39,303 nucleotides of DNA from an uncultured Chloroflexota bacterium (GCA_937120965.1 CAKZKA010000123.1:1-39303), one strand, 5' to 3'. Shown: positions 8,012-16,246, numbered from the stretch's first letter. The notes: generated by a model from the sequence alone, not told the origin. A program made the numbers and translations.

Positions 8012-8026
8012 GCTCAACCCTTGAGC
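8012..8026 (-). terminator. Short hairpin over the flavodoxin stop codon
   Basis: GCTCAA-CCC-TTGAGC, 6-nt arms; the TGA stop of the minus-strand gene lies in one arm. There is no T-run. Confidence 0.35.
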
Positions 8027-8523
8027 CGCTGCGCGATCTCGGCCACGCGCCGGCCCAGCGCGCGGCCCTGGAGGCGATCCTCGTCGGTCAGGCCGCCGAT
8101 GGCGGTAGCGCCATAGTAGGAGCCGGAGCGCTCCATTGTTGGCGTCCAGGGCAGCCCGACGATGATCATCCCGCTGCCAAGCTGCCAGTGCAACACGTTG
8201 AGTAGCGTAAACTCGGTGCCGGAATGCCGCCCGGCGCTGGTGGTGAAGGCTGCGCCGATTTTGCCCGCGAGCAATCCCTCCTCCCACATATCGCCCGTCG
8301 TATCCAGCCAGCGCTTGAGCGAGCCTTTGATACCGGTCCAGTTCGGCGTGCCGATGATAATCGCGTCGGCTTCGAGCAGATCCTCGCGTGAGGCGTCGGG
8401 GAGCTTGCGGAGCAACACCATGGCCCCGGGTACGTCGCGCGCTCCGGCGGCCACTTCCTCGGCCAGCGCGGCGAGCAAATCCCCGTGATCGTAGAGCACC
8501 AGCACCTGACAGGAATCACCCAT
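8014..8523 (-). CDS. Flavodoxin-like NAD(P)H:quinone-reductase-type protein (WrbA-like)
   Basis: 169 residues. The start ATG at 8523 has AAGGAG at 8 nt; the frame is open further upstream only because it crosses a MITE. The N-terminus CQVLVLYDHGDLLAALAEEVAAG has the flavodoxin first strand, though the usual T/S-X-T-G-X-T phosphate loop is altered to YDHGDL. Later parts fit the WrbA/FMN-reductase fold: ADAIIIGTPNWTGIKGSLKRWLDTT, LLAGKIGAAFTTSAGRHSG and LPWTPTMERSGSYYGAT. The family binds FMN and reduces quinones. The changed phosphate loop may lower FMN affinity. It is flanked by repeats, so probably monocistronic. Confidence 0.85.
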   Translation of the reverse strand: MGDSCQVLVLYDHGDLLAALAEEVAAGARDVPGAMVLLRKLPDASREDLLEADAIIIGTPNWTGIKGSLKRWLDTTGDMWEEGLLAGKIGAAFTTSAGRHSGTEFTLLNVLHWQLGSGMIIVGLPWTPTMERSGSYYGATAIGGLTDEDRLQGRALGRRVAEIAQRLKG

Positions 8524-8660
8524 GGATCCGTCTCCTTTCCACGCCCGTTGGCAGGATTGGCGCAACGGGCAGAATGCCGCCCTGAGCCTCCGGCGCGTGC
8601 CAGTGGAAGCGGCGGGTGGTGTGTGGACCGGGATTGAAGGTGAGTGGATACCAGGTATTA

Positions 8661-8762
8661 TACCATTTTTGGTTTTAGATTTTGGATTGTGGATTGCCAC
8701 ACTGGGCAGCACAACGCCTAAAACCGCTTTAAGCAATGCGGCATCATCAACGGTAGTTGGTA
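8661..8762 (-). mobile_element. MITE copy 1 (102 bp, TTA target duplication)
   Basis: Ends TACCA and TGGTA, flanked by TTA on both sides (8658-8660 and 8763-8765). The heptad-rich part (TTTTAGATTTTGGATTGTGG) is at the left end. The middle is nearly identical to copies 2 and 3. Outside the target duplication there are further half-ends (GGTA before, TACCA after), so each junction reads GGTATTATACC. It is non-coding. Confidence 0.85.
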
Positions 8763-8799
8763 TTATACCAGACTCTCTTGAGGAGGCGCTGCACAACGC

Positions 8800-9156
8800 C
8801 AGAATGAGCATAGTTGTTCGTGGGAGGCGACCCTCCCCGCGGAGAGGAGTATAGGGAGCCCGGGGCTCCCCCATTCTTATGGAGCTGTGGAGGCGTGGAA
8901 AGGAGAGATCTCGTCACTGGCGGTTTGCGAATTGCGCCTCTATGGCCGGACGGAGCGGCTACAATAGAGCGGGCGCGCCTGCTGCCTCCGCAAGCGTGTC
9001 TGGCGACCGTCGGCAACCTCCCGGCGCCACGGGGCGTCGGGGGGCCGAGGGTGCGTGACGCAGCCTGGCAGGAGACCTGTGTTGGCCCTGTCAGGGCTGG
9101 AGGAGCGGGCCAATCCACGCGCGTGGTCTGCGCGCATCCCAACGGAGGGTTGGACC
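8800..9156. repeat. Degenerate module A and otherwise empty intergenic DNA
   Basis: 8815-8870 holds a worn module A (GGGAGGCGACCCTCCCCGCGG) followed by GGGAGCCCGGGGCTCCCCC, a palindrome-rich stretch. From 8876 to 9156 I see no gene or clear promoter. A TACAAT hexamer near 8961 lacks a -35 at proper spacing. Confidence 0.5.
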
Positions 9157-10026
9157 ATGCACAATCTGAAGGAACAGGTCGGCATCGAGGCAACAACGGT
9201 TACGGTGGATGGCTTGCGCCTGCGGGTGCTCACGGCGGGTGAAGGGCCGGCGGTATTGCTCCTGCACGGCTTCCTGGTGAATGCCGACGACTGGCGCCCC
9301 ACCATCGCCTGCCTGGCCGGGCAGGGGTACCGGGCGATCGCTCCCGATGCGCTGGGGTTCGGCCACTCGGATAAGCCGGGGGGCGCGGCCTACAGCTTGC
9401 AGCGCTACGCCGATCTGAATGCGGGTGTGCTCGACGCTCTGGGGGTACCATCTGCCGCTGTGGTTGGGCACTCGATGGGTGGCAAGCATGCCCTGGCGAC
9501 GACGGTGCTCCACCCCGCCCGCGTCTCGCGGCTGCTTATCGCCGACAGTGAGGGCTTTATGCAGTTGCCGCTGTTTATGCGTAAAGGCGGCGCGCTGCCC
9601 TTCCTGGGGGAGGCTATTCTTTCGCTCTCTGCGCTCCCCGCAGTGATCCGCATGCAACTCGGGGCCGCCTTTGCCGACCCGGCGCGCTTCGTCACCCCCG
9701 AGCTGGTCGCCCGTGGACGCGAGACCCTCGGTGATCCGCAGGTGCGCCAGACCATGCTGGCCCTGAGCCGTAACTACGAGGCCAACGATCTCAAGGGCAG
9801 CGGCCTGTGGCCGCGCCTGTCGGCCATCCGTTGCCCAACGCTGATCGTCTGGGGGGCCGAGGATCGTCTATTCCCGGCGCGGTATGCTCAGGAGGCGCAG
9901 AAGGCCATCCCCGGCGCGCAGGTGGTGATCATTCCGCGTTGTGGCCACTTCCCCCAGATCGAGGCCCAGGAACGCTTCCACGGGCTGTTGCTCGGGTTCC
10001 TGGCCGGCCAGGAGGTCAGCTCGTAG
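9157..10026 (+). CDS. Alpha/beta hydrolase
   Basis: 289 residues. ATG 9157 is preceded by GGAGGG at 7 nt; the earlier in-frame GTG lacks a site. The alpha/beta-hydrolase landmarks are complete: oxyanion-hole LLLHGFLVNADDW, GFGHSDKP, nucleophile elbow GHSMGG with Ser106, acid in WGAEDRLFP and His in RCGHFPQIE. The cap segment is helical (about 135-200). This is the epoxide hydrolase/haloalkane dehalogenase/lipase-like branch; the substrate cannot be assigned. It is a soluble protein with no signal peptide. It ends in a hairpin that contains its TAG stop, and it converges on the Mut7-C gene. Confidence 0.88.
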   Translation: MHNLKEQVGIEATTVTVDGLRLRVLTAGEGPAVLLLHGFLVNADDWRPTIACLAGQGYRAIAPDALGFGHSDKPGGAAYSLQRYADLNAGVLDALGVPSAAVVGHSMGGKHALATTVLHPARVSRLLIADSEGFMQLPLFMRKGGALPFLGEAILSLSALPAVIRMQLGAAFADPARFVTPELVARGRETLGDPQVRQTMLALSRNYEANDLKGSGLWPRLSAIRCPTLIVWGAEDRLFPARYAQEAQKAIPGAQVVIIPRCGHFPQIEAQERFHGLLLGFLAGQEVSS

Positions 10027-10041
10027 GGGCGTCCTACGAGC
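10019..10041 (+). terminator. Hairpin containing the hydrolase stop codon
   Basis: GCTCGTAGG-GGCGT-CCTACGAGC: 9-nt perfect arms. The TAG stop (10024-10026) lies in the left arm. There is no T-run. Confidence 0.5.
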
Positions 10042-10067
10042 GCTGGGTTCTGGAGTCGGAAGGGGCG

Positions 10068-10091
10068 CAGGGAGGCGGCTCAGCCTCCCTG
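10068..10091. terminator. Bidirectional hairpin between converging genes
   Basis: CAGGGAGGC-GGCTCA-GCCTCCCTG: 9-nt perfect arms in the 69-bp gap between two convergent genes, just before the minus-strand stop. It is likely a shared transcript end. Confidence 0.55.
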
Positions 10092-10095
10092 TCGC

Positions 10096-10818
10096 CTACG
10101 CGAGGGCCCGGTCAATCAGCGCCTGCATCCGCTGCACGTGGGAGCCGCGCCAGTAGATCTGTCCACACGTCTGGCAGCGCCAGAACTCGTCGTAGTAGCG
10201 TCGGGTCCTGGGTTGAAGCTGGTCGAGGACCTCCGCCTTCGCCACCGGCGTGGTGAGGCCATTGCAGCGGATGCAGCGCCGGAAGGGCTGCGCGCTGGCC
10301 CGCAGATCGTAGCGTCGCGCAACCTCGCGCAACTGGGCCTCAGGGGTGGTGGCGCGCACGAACGCGCCATAGGTGACCGCGCTCCGCATCAACAGCCGCA
10401 CATCGCGGGTGAGCAGCACGCGCTCCTCCGCGCTGGCAAGCGCCACCAGTTCCGTGTCGCTCTGGTCATTGCGATACAGGGTATCGAAGCCGAGCATGCG
10501 CAAGTAGGCGGCCAGGCGCCCCAGGTGCACGTCGCAGGCGAAGCGCAGCGTGGTGGGCCGGGGCTCGCCCGCTGGCGCATCCTCGTGCGGGTAGACATCA
10601 ATGACGGCGCCGGGGGCAACCCGCTCGTTGAAACGCGCCGGCACGCCGTTGACGGTCAGCGCGGCGATCTCCGGGTGGGGCACGCCGGCCACCTCGACCA
10701 GGTGCTTGACGCTTTCGTGGGCGGACCAGGGCAACGTGACGGGCTGGCCCCGCTGTGCGCGGGGCAGGAAGTCGTTCAGCGCGCCGTGGCAGCGCACGGT
10801 GACACCCGGAGAGCGCAT
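10096..10818 (-). CDS. Mut7-C RNase-like protein with N-terminal ubiquitin-like domain
   Basis: 240 residues from ATG 10818, which has AGGAC about 9 nt upstream. ATG 10839 is the alternative and adds seven residues; beyond that the frame is only repeat DNA. Residues ~5-85 look like the beta-grasp ubiquitin/ThiS-type domain that precedes Mut7-C (VTVRCHGALNDFLP, LTVNGVPARFNERVAPGAVIDVYP). Residues ~95-235 are a Mut7-C domain: FACDVHLGRLAAYLRMLGFDTLYRN, LLTRDVRLL, and a zinc ribbon from CIRCNG and CQTCGQIYWRGSH. Mut7-C is a PIN-like nuclease fold; the acidic positions (D in CDVHL, D in TRDVRL) are kept. The cellular role in bacteria is poorly known. Confidence 0.88.
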   Translation of the reverse strand: MRSPGVTVRCHGALNDFLPRAQRGQPVTLPWSAHESVKHLVEVAGVPHPEIAALTVNGVPARFNERVAPGAVIDVYPHEDAPAGEPRPTTLRFACDVHLGRLAAYLRMLGFDTLYRNDQSDTELVALASAEERVLLTRDVRLLMRSAVTYGAFVRATTPEAQLREVARRYDLRASAQPFRRCIRCNGLTTPVAKAEVLDQLQPRTRRYYDEFWRCQTCGQIYWRGSHVQRMQALIDRALA

Positions 10819-10863
10819 ATGGCCCTGGTCCTCGAACATACGATCCATCACTGAGGTGAACAG

Positions 10864-11050
10864 ATGGGGAAACCGGGTTTCCCCATCCCCCTGCCTGTGG
10901 GGATGCCAGCCGCTCCCAACAGCGGTTGGGAAATGGGGAAACCGGGTTTCCCCATTCCCCTGCCTGTGGGAATGCCAGCCGCTCCCAACAGCGGTTGGGA
11001 AATGGGGAAACCGGGTTTCCCCAACCCCTCCCTGTGGGGAGGAGCCCGGT
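10864..11050 (+). repeat. 69-bp tandem repeat, two full copies and a partial third
   Basis: Units start at 10864, 10933 and 11002. Each begins ATGGGGAAACCGGGTTTCCCC (module C palindrome) and contains a second hairpin TCCCAACAGCGGTTGGGA. The first two units differ at only a few bases. Because 69 is a multiple of three, a reading frame stays open through the array, but this is not evidence of coding. Confidence 0.9.
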
Positions 11051-11240
11051 TCCCTCTTTGCCGCCTGGCTATTGTTGAGCTTTCTGAGGCACGTGCGCGA
11101 CACGCCCCTGTCTGTGGCGGAGCGCTGAGTCTCGGCATCATTCAGGGCGCCAGGCGGGATACTCGTAGCTGAACTCGCCGACAAGCATCGGCTCAGTGGT
11201 GAGTGAGGCCAGGTTCAACTGGTAGATGCCGTTGGGGTAA

Positions 11241-11342
11241 TACCATTTTTGGTTTTAGATTTTGGATTGTGGATTGCCACGCCGGGCAGTACAACGCCTG
11301 AAACCGCTTTAAGCAATGCGGCATCATCAACGGTAATTGGTA
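11241..11342 (-). mobile_element. MITE copy 2 (102 bp) at the end of the BTAD gene
   Basis: TACCA/TGGTA ends, almost identical to copy 1. The left flank is TAA (11238-11240) and the right flank TTA (11343-11345), so the duplication has one mismatch. The right TTA read on the minus strand is the TAA stop codon of the large regulator. The 11051-11240 stretch before it shows no gene. Confidence 0.85.
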
Positions 11343-14300
11343 TTAGCCGGCCACCGACTCAGCAGTACGCAGCAGCCCGCAATGGGCGGGGATGGCGCGC
11401 AGAAAGGCCGCGCGGCGCTCGGGCCGCACCAGGGCGGCGCGCAGCTCAAGCTCGTTGCGCGCCCGGGTGAGGAGCTGTACGCCGCGTGGGTCATCGGCTG
11501 CGCGCAGCACCTCGGCGGCGTTACGTAGCGTGCAAACCGGCTCTACGGCGCCAATCAGCGAGCCACCGAGCAGCAGCGACAGATAGGGCTCAAGGCACTG
11601 CCGGGCCGCGAGGGGGTCGCCCTGCATGAGCAGCGCGTGCCCCTCGGCAACCGCGGCTTCGGCGGCCAGCACATAGTGGCCAGCGCCCTCTTCAGCGGCC
11701 CGCGCCTGGGCGAAGGCCGCGGCGGCCTCAGCGTGCCGCCCGAGGCCCGTCAGGCTGCGTCCCAGCAGCAGGTGCGCTTTCGGCTGGAGGCGCTGATAGG
11801 CCTCGTCGCAGGCGATCCGTAGCGCCTCGCTGGCAAGCGCGTGGGCCGGGGCCGCGTCGCCGCGCCATTCGGCGCAACGGCCCCGGCCAAGCAGCGCCAC
11901 GCAGCGCTGGCGCGGCATGTCCAGCTTGATGGCGCCATGTAGCGCCTGGACATAGGCCGTATCGGCCTCCTCGAGCGCGCCCTGCGCAAGCAAGACGTCG
12001 CCCATGATAGTCGCGCTGTGGACGCTGATGAAGCCATGGACCGTCTCATTGGCGGAGCGCCTGGCGTGCTGAACTTGCTCCTCGGCATCGGCCAGCCGCC
12101 CCTCAGCCATGGCGACCACGATCTGGAGTGACCAGTGCCAGAAGCGCAACTGGAAATGTTCGGGGGCCTGCTCCCGGACGGAGCGCTGCTCAAGCAAGAC
12201 CCGGGCCGGCGTCAGATCGCCTGTCTCCGCCGCGAAATGGGCCTCGGCGTACCACAGCAGGATCAGGTCGAGCGACGGCTCGCGCTGGTCAAAGCGTGTT
12301 CGGGTGGCTGCAACCGTGGCGCGCATCAGTTCGAGGTCGCCCCCTCGCCAGGCAAGGCGCGCGAGCAGGCTTCTGATCGCCAGTTCACCCCGCTCGTCCT
12401 GGCGCCGGATCGCCGTAGCGAGGGCGCGCTCCAGCAGCGGGCGGGCGGCACGGTAGCGCGTTCTGAGGTAGAACTGGTTGCCCTGGAGCTGGTCGATCCG
12501 CGCCGCCAGGGCTTCGTCGCCTGCGGGGGCGCAAGCGCGCGCCCGCTCCATCGCCGCGAGCGCCTGCTCGGCGTTGCCCTGGTGCACGTGGAGCCAGGCC
12601 GCGGCCAGCAGCAGTTCGATGATCTCCGACCTGTCGGCGGTCTCTCCCGTTGACGGCACTCCTGTCCCGCCCAGGGCCGTCACGGCCCGTTCGAGCTGCG
12701 CGCATCCCTCCTGGAACATGCCGAGGGCGTACCAGAGCTGGGCCATCCCCGGGCGCAGCCGCGCGATGAATTCACGGTTGCCCTGGGCAACGGCCCAGCC
12801 CCAGGCGCTGGTCAGGTCGCTCCAGCAGTCGATCAGATCGTAGACTGTGCCCACATCACGACCCGCCCGCTCGGCCACGGTGCTGACGAATCGGGTGAAA
12901 TGGCTGGCGTGCCGTAGCCTGACCTGTGCCTGCTCGTCGGGATCCTGCGCCAGTTCCTCAGCAGCGATGTGACGCACCAGCGGATGCAGGCTGTAGGCGC
13001 GATCGCCAGCGCGGGTGAGTAGCCCAGAGTCGGTGAGTGTCGCCAGCACCGCGGAGGTGCAAGCGCCCACTGCCCGGGCCGCCGCGCGATCAAACGTGCC
13101 GGAAAAAATGCTCAGGCGCCGCAGAACCCTGGCCTCCTCGGGGGCGAGTCGGGCCCATGACCAGCGGATCACCGCCTCGAGGCTGCGCTGCCGTGCCGGC
13201 AGATCAGCCTCGTCGCTCTCCAGCAGGTGCAGGCTATGGGCAAGCTCATCGGCAATCTCCGCGCAATCGAGCGCCCGCAGGCGCCCGGCGGCGAGGATGA
13301 TCGCCAGCGGCAGCCCGTTGACCAGCCGGCAGATGCGCGCGATGTGCGGGTAATCATCGATTCCCGGCGGGTTCTGCAGGTGTACCGCTCGCGCTCGTTC
13401 CAGGAAGAGCTGGCCTGCGCCGCTACCCGGGAGATCCTCAGGGCCGGTGGGCAGGCTCAGGCCGCCCAGGTCGAAGACGGACTCCGCCGTCAGCCGCAGC
13501 CGCACCCGCGAGGTTACCAGCACGCGCACAGCGGGCGCCGCGGCGAGGATGGCACTGACCAGCGATGCCACTGCGGGTTCCACCTCGGCGTTGTCAATGA
13601 TCAGCAGCAGCCGGCGCGCGGCCAACCAGCGCAGCAGGACGGTCTGTGGATCGGCGCCTGGCTCGACCGTGAGCTTGAGGCTGCGCAGGACCGAGTGGGC
13701 AAGTGGCTGCACCTCGCCGGAGCTGGCCCGGTCAGCCTCATCGCACGTTACCAGAAAGACCCCATCGGGGAAGGCCAGTTCGTCGGGCAGGGCGGGCCGG
13801 GTGAACCCGGCGGCGACCTCCAGGGCGAGGCGCGTCTTGCCGCTGCCGCCGATGCCGACGATGGTAAGCAGGCGGCAGCCAGGCTGCTGCAACTCGGTGG
13901 TGAGTAGAGCGCGTTCAGCCGGACGATCGATGAAGGCCGTGGCGCGGGCCGGCAAGTTGTGGGGCGGGGCGACCGGGCCGGCCTGAAGCTGCTCGTAGAG
14001 CTGGAGGGTTTCAGGTTGTAACTCGGCGCCGAACTCGCGCTGGAGGAGATCGCGACACCGGGCGAACTGCTGCAGCGCGGCGGCGCGCTGGCCATCGCGG
14101 GCCAGCAGCCGCATCAAGCTACGGTGGGCCTCCTCGCGCCAGGGCTCCTCGGCGAGCAGACGGCGCGTCGTCGCAATCGCGGCCTGGAGATCGCCGACGC
14201 GGGCCTCGGCATCGGCCAACTGTTCCAGCACGCGGATGTACTGATCGCGCAGGCGCTCACGCTCGTAGTGCAACCAGTCATCAAACGCGGGCGCATCGCG

Positions 14301-14702
14301 GAGAACGAAGCCACGAGCGAACTCACCGCCGTAGGCAGCGGCAGCCGCGCGCAGGGCTGCCAGGTCGCGCTGCTGGAGCGCCAGGCTCGCCGCGGCCTCG
14401 AAGGCGGCCACATCGAGCACAATAGTGAGACTCGGGGCAAGCGCCACCGTCTGCTTGTCAGTCTGGAGGGCGTCGCCGAGCACGGCCCGCAGATCGCGCA
14501 GCGCATTGCTGATGGCCATCGCCGCCTTCGACTCATCGCTCTCGCCGGCGATCAGCGCAGCAAGGGTGACGCGCGGCTGGGGGCGCACGCTGCAGGCCAG
14601 ATAGATCAGTAGGGCAAGCCCGGCACGGCGCGTAAAACGCACCGGCTGGCCATCCACTTCAAGGGCGACGGCGCCGAGCAGGTTGAGGGTCAATCTTGCC
14701 AT
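11343..14702 (-). CDS. BTAD / NB-ARC / TPR transcriptional regulator
   Basis: 1119 residues. ATG 14702 is chosen because a promoter ends 9 nt upstream and the frame begins LTLNLLGAVALEVDG, the usual start of an OmpR/SARP-type winged helix; ATG 14729 falls inside the promoter spacer. Residues ~1-95 are the winged helix, ~100-240 a bacterial transcriptional activator domain, and ~255-560 an NB-ARC/AAA-type ATPase with Walker A GIGGSGKT (283-290), Walker B RLLLIIDNAE and sensor VLVTSRVRL. The remaining ~550 residues are tetratricopeptide-like helices. There is no C-terminal LuxR helix-turn-helix. Such proteins are ATP-gated activators. The signal and target are unknown; the plus-strand cluster starting 218 nt away is the natural candidate. 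Confidence 0.9.
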   Translation of the reverse strand: MARLTLNLLGAVALEVDGQPVRFTRRAGLALLIYLACSVRPQPRVTLAALIAGESDESKAAMAISNALRDLRAVLGDALQTDKQTVALAPSLTIVLDVAAFEAAASLALQQRDLAALRAAAAAYGGEFARGFVLRDAPAFDDWLHYERERLRDQYIRVLEQLADAEARVGDLQAAIATTRRLLAEEPWREEAHRSLMRLLARDGQRAAALQQFARCRDLLQREFGAELQPETLQLYEQLQAGPVAPPHNLPARATAFIDRPAERALLTTELQQPGCRLLTIVGIGGSGKTRLALEVAAGFTRPALPDELAFPDGVFLVTCDEADRASSGEVQPLAHSVLRSLKLTVEPGADPQTVLLRWLAARRLLLIIDNAEVEPAVASLVSAILAAAPAVRVLVTSRVRLRLTAESVFDLGGLSLPTGPEDLPGSGAGQLFLERARAVHLQNPPGIDDYPHIARICRLVNGLPLAIILAAGRLRALDCAEIADELAHSLHLLESDEADLPARQRSLEAVIRWSWARLAPEEARVLRRLSIFSGTFDRAAARAVGACTSAVLATLTDSGLLTRAGDRAYSLHPLVRHIAAEELAQDPDEQAQVRLRHASHFTRFVSTVAERAGRDVGTVYDLIDCWSDLTSAWGWAVAQGNREFIARLRPGMAQLWYALGMFQEGCAQLERAVTALGGTGVPSTGETADRSEIIELLLAAAWLHVHQGNAEQALAAMERARACAPAGDEALAARIDQLQGNQFYLRTRYRAARPLLERALATAIRRQDERGELAIRSLLARLAWRGGDLELMRATVAATRTRFDQREPSLDLILLWYAEAHFAAETGDLTPARVLLEQRSVREQAPEHFQLRFWHWSLQIVVAMAEGRLADAEEQVQHARRSANETVHGFISVHSATIMGDVLLAQGALEEADTAYVQALHGAIKLDMPRQRCVALLGRGRCAEWRGDAAPAHALASEALRIACDEAYQRLQPKAHLLLGRSLTGLGRHAEAAAAFAQARAAEEGAGHYVLAAEAAVAEGHALLMQGDPLAARQCLEPYLSLLLGGSLIGAVEPVCTLRNAAEVLRAADDPRGVQLLTRARNELELRAALVRPERRAAFLRAIPAHCGLLRTAESVAG

Positions 14703-14711
14703 ACGAAAGCT

Positions 14712-14740
14712 ATGATACCCGTTTGACAAGGTCTTGACAA
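14712..14740 (-). promoter_or_regulatory. Promoter of the BTAD regulator with doubled TTGTCAA
   Basis: On the minus strand: -35 TTGTCA (14740-14735), 17-nt spacer, -10 TATCAT (14717-14712), then 9 nt to the ATG, implying an almost leaderless message. TTGTCAA occurs twice with an 11-bp period, the same arrangement (in the other orientation) as at the marR promoter. Confidence 0.6.
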
Positions 14741-14804
14741 GACGCCCGGGTATCCTGTTTCAGCTAGATAGAGAAAAGGCCCGGGCGACCGCGCCCTTTG
14801 AGAG

Positions 14805-14900
14805 CGACGTGGGAGGGCGAAGCCCTCTCGAACATTCCCCACAGGCAGGGGTGCGGTTCGACAGGCTCACCGCAGGTGGGGAAACCCCGTTTCCCCGTAT
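14805..14900 (+). repeat. Modules A and C upstream of the AIM24-like gene
   Basis: 14811-14829 is GGGAGGGC-GAA-GCCCTCTC, a module A with one changed base. A variant of module C (GGGGAAACCCCGTTTCCCC) lies at about 14879-14897. Any promoter of the following gene would lie in or upstream of this. I see no convincing -10. Confidence 0.7.
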
Positions 14901-14920
14901 TTTCACATCAGGAGAACCGT

Positions 14921-15616
14921 ATGAAGGTAGACATTCGCTATCAACCGTCCTACTCGCTGGCACTGGTCACCCTGGATGCCGGCGAGGCGATTCAGGCTGA
15001 AAGTGGCGCGATGGTTGGGATGTCAGACGGGATCGAGATGAAGACCGAGGCGTCGGGTGGCTTCTTCAAGTCGCTCGGGCGCAAGTTCTTCGGCGGTGAG
15101 AGCTTCTTCCTCAATACATTTGTCGCCACCAATGCCGGCCAGACAATCGCCCTGGCGCCCCCGCTGCCGGGCGACATCGCGGTCATCGAGCTGCAGGGCG
15201 AGCCGCTGCTCGTCCAGTCGGGCGCCTACCTGGCCGCGTCGCAAGGGGTCGAGATTGACACGAAATGGACCGGCGCGAAGACCTTCTTCGGCAGCGAAGG
15301 TCTGGTGATGCTGCGCGTCACCGGCACCGGCACCCTGATTGTCTCGAGCTACGGCGCCATCCATGCTGTCGAGCTGACCGCTGGCCAGAAGTACATCGTC
15401 GACACCGGTCACCTGGTGACCTTTGAGGAGCGGCTGGGGTACGAGGTCAGGAAGGTGGCCGGCTGGAAGAGCACGCTCTTCAGCGGAGAAGGCCTGGTGG
15501 CGGAGCTGACCGGGCCGGGCCGCTTTACGCTGCAGACCCGCAGCCAGGATGCCTTCCTGTCCTGGTTGATCCCGCATCTCCCTACGCAACCGCCAAGCCC
15601 ACCTCGCTCATCGTAA
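14921..15616 (+). CDS. AIM24/TIGR00266-family protein
   Basis: 231 residues. ATG 14921 follows AGGAGAACCGT. The whole length matches the AIM24 (TIGR00266) beta-helix-like family: an early QAESGAMVGMSDGIEMKTEASGG segment, a GGESFF motif, ALAPPLPGDIAVIEL, LVQSGAYLAAS and a terminal GEGLVAELTGPGRFTLQTR. The bacterial role is not established; yeast Aim24 helps mitochondrial membrane organisation. There is no signal peptide or membrane segment. It is the first gene of a co-directional run; the YbaY-like gene follows after 64 nt. Confidence 0.9.
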   Translation: MKVDIRYQPSYSLALVTLDAGEAIQAESGAMVGMSDGIEMKTEASGGFFKSLGRKFFGGESFFLNTFVATNAGQTIALAPPLPGDIAVIELQGEPLLVQSGAYLAASQGVEIDTKWTGAKTFFGSEGLVMLRVTGTGTLIVSSYGAIHAVELTAGQKYIVDTGHLVTFEERLGYEVRKVAGWKSTLFSGEGLVAELTGPGRFTLQTRSQDAFLSWLIPHLPTQPPSPPRSS

Positions 15617-15680
15617 GGCCGAGGCCCATCTTTCAGGCAGTGACCAGCCGCACCTGCACTAGCACTAGAGGTAGAAGACC

Positions 15681-16226
15681 ATGAGGATCGTTCGTCTCGC
15701 CGGGGTGTTCGCCGTTGCCGTAGCCCTGCTCGCCCTGCCTGCGCTTGCCCGCGCCCAGGGCGCCAACACCGTGTCCGGGACCATCACCTACCGTGACCGC
15801 GTCGCCCTTCCGGCCAATGCAGTCGTGACCGTGCAGATCGCCCGGGTCTGGGCCGATCGGGGGCCCGAGGTGATCGCCGAGCAGTCCTTCGCCACCAACG
15901 GCGCACAACCTCCGCTTGCCTACAGCATCGCCTATGACCCGGCCCGTATCGACCAGAATGGCAGCTACACCGTTGAGGCCAGCATTAAAGTGAATGACCA
16001 GGTGCGTTACAGCACCAATACGATCGTTCCGGTGATCACCCGCGGCGCGCCGACCCAGAACGTCACGGTGATCCTGGTCGCCAGGACACTGCCCAACACC
16101 AGTGGCGGCGCATGGCTTCTCGTGGTCACTGGCGTGGCCCTGCTTGGCGCCCTCGGCGCCTTTGCCCTGCGTCGTGCTGTTGGCGCGCAGGCGTCCGCTG
16201 CATCCGCTGCACGCCTGACCGACTGA
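15681..16226 (+). CDS. YbaY-like exported protein with C-terminal membrane anchor
   Basis: 181 residues. A signal peptide (hydrophobic FAVAVALLALPALA, cleavage near ARAQG) is followed by a YbaY/YscW-type beta domain: VSGTITYRDRVALPANAVVTVQIARV, then SIAYDPARIDQNGSYTVEASI and RYSTNTIVPVITRG. Unlike the Escherichia coli lipoprotein there is no lipobox Cys. Instead the protein ends LPNTSGG, a hydrophobic segment of about 20 residues, and RR plus a short tail, resembling a cell-wall sorting or membrane anchor signal. It is predicted outside the membrane. The next gene starts 20 nt after its stop. Confidence 0.82.
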   Translation: MRIVRLAGVFAVAVALLALPALARAQGANTVSGTITYRDRVALPANAVVTVQIARVWADRGPEVIAEQSFATNGAQPPLAYSIAYDPARIDQNGSYTVEASIKVNDQVRYSTNTIVPVITRGAPTQNVTVILVARTLPNTSGGAWLLVVTGVALLGALGAFALRRAVGAQASAASAARLTD

Positions 16227-16246
16227 TACGGGGGAATGACCACGCT

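Noticed and set aside
8524-8874. Long N-terminal extension of the flavodoxin-like gene
   Set aside because: It crosses a complete MITE and has no ribosome site; the ATG at 8523 has a strong one.
10819-11184. N-terminal extension of the Mut7-C protein with PHFPTAVGSGWHSH-type repeats
   Set aside because: This is translation of the 69-bp tandem repeat, whose length is a multiple of three; it carries no protein-family signal.
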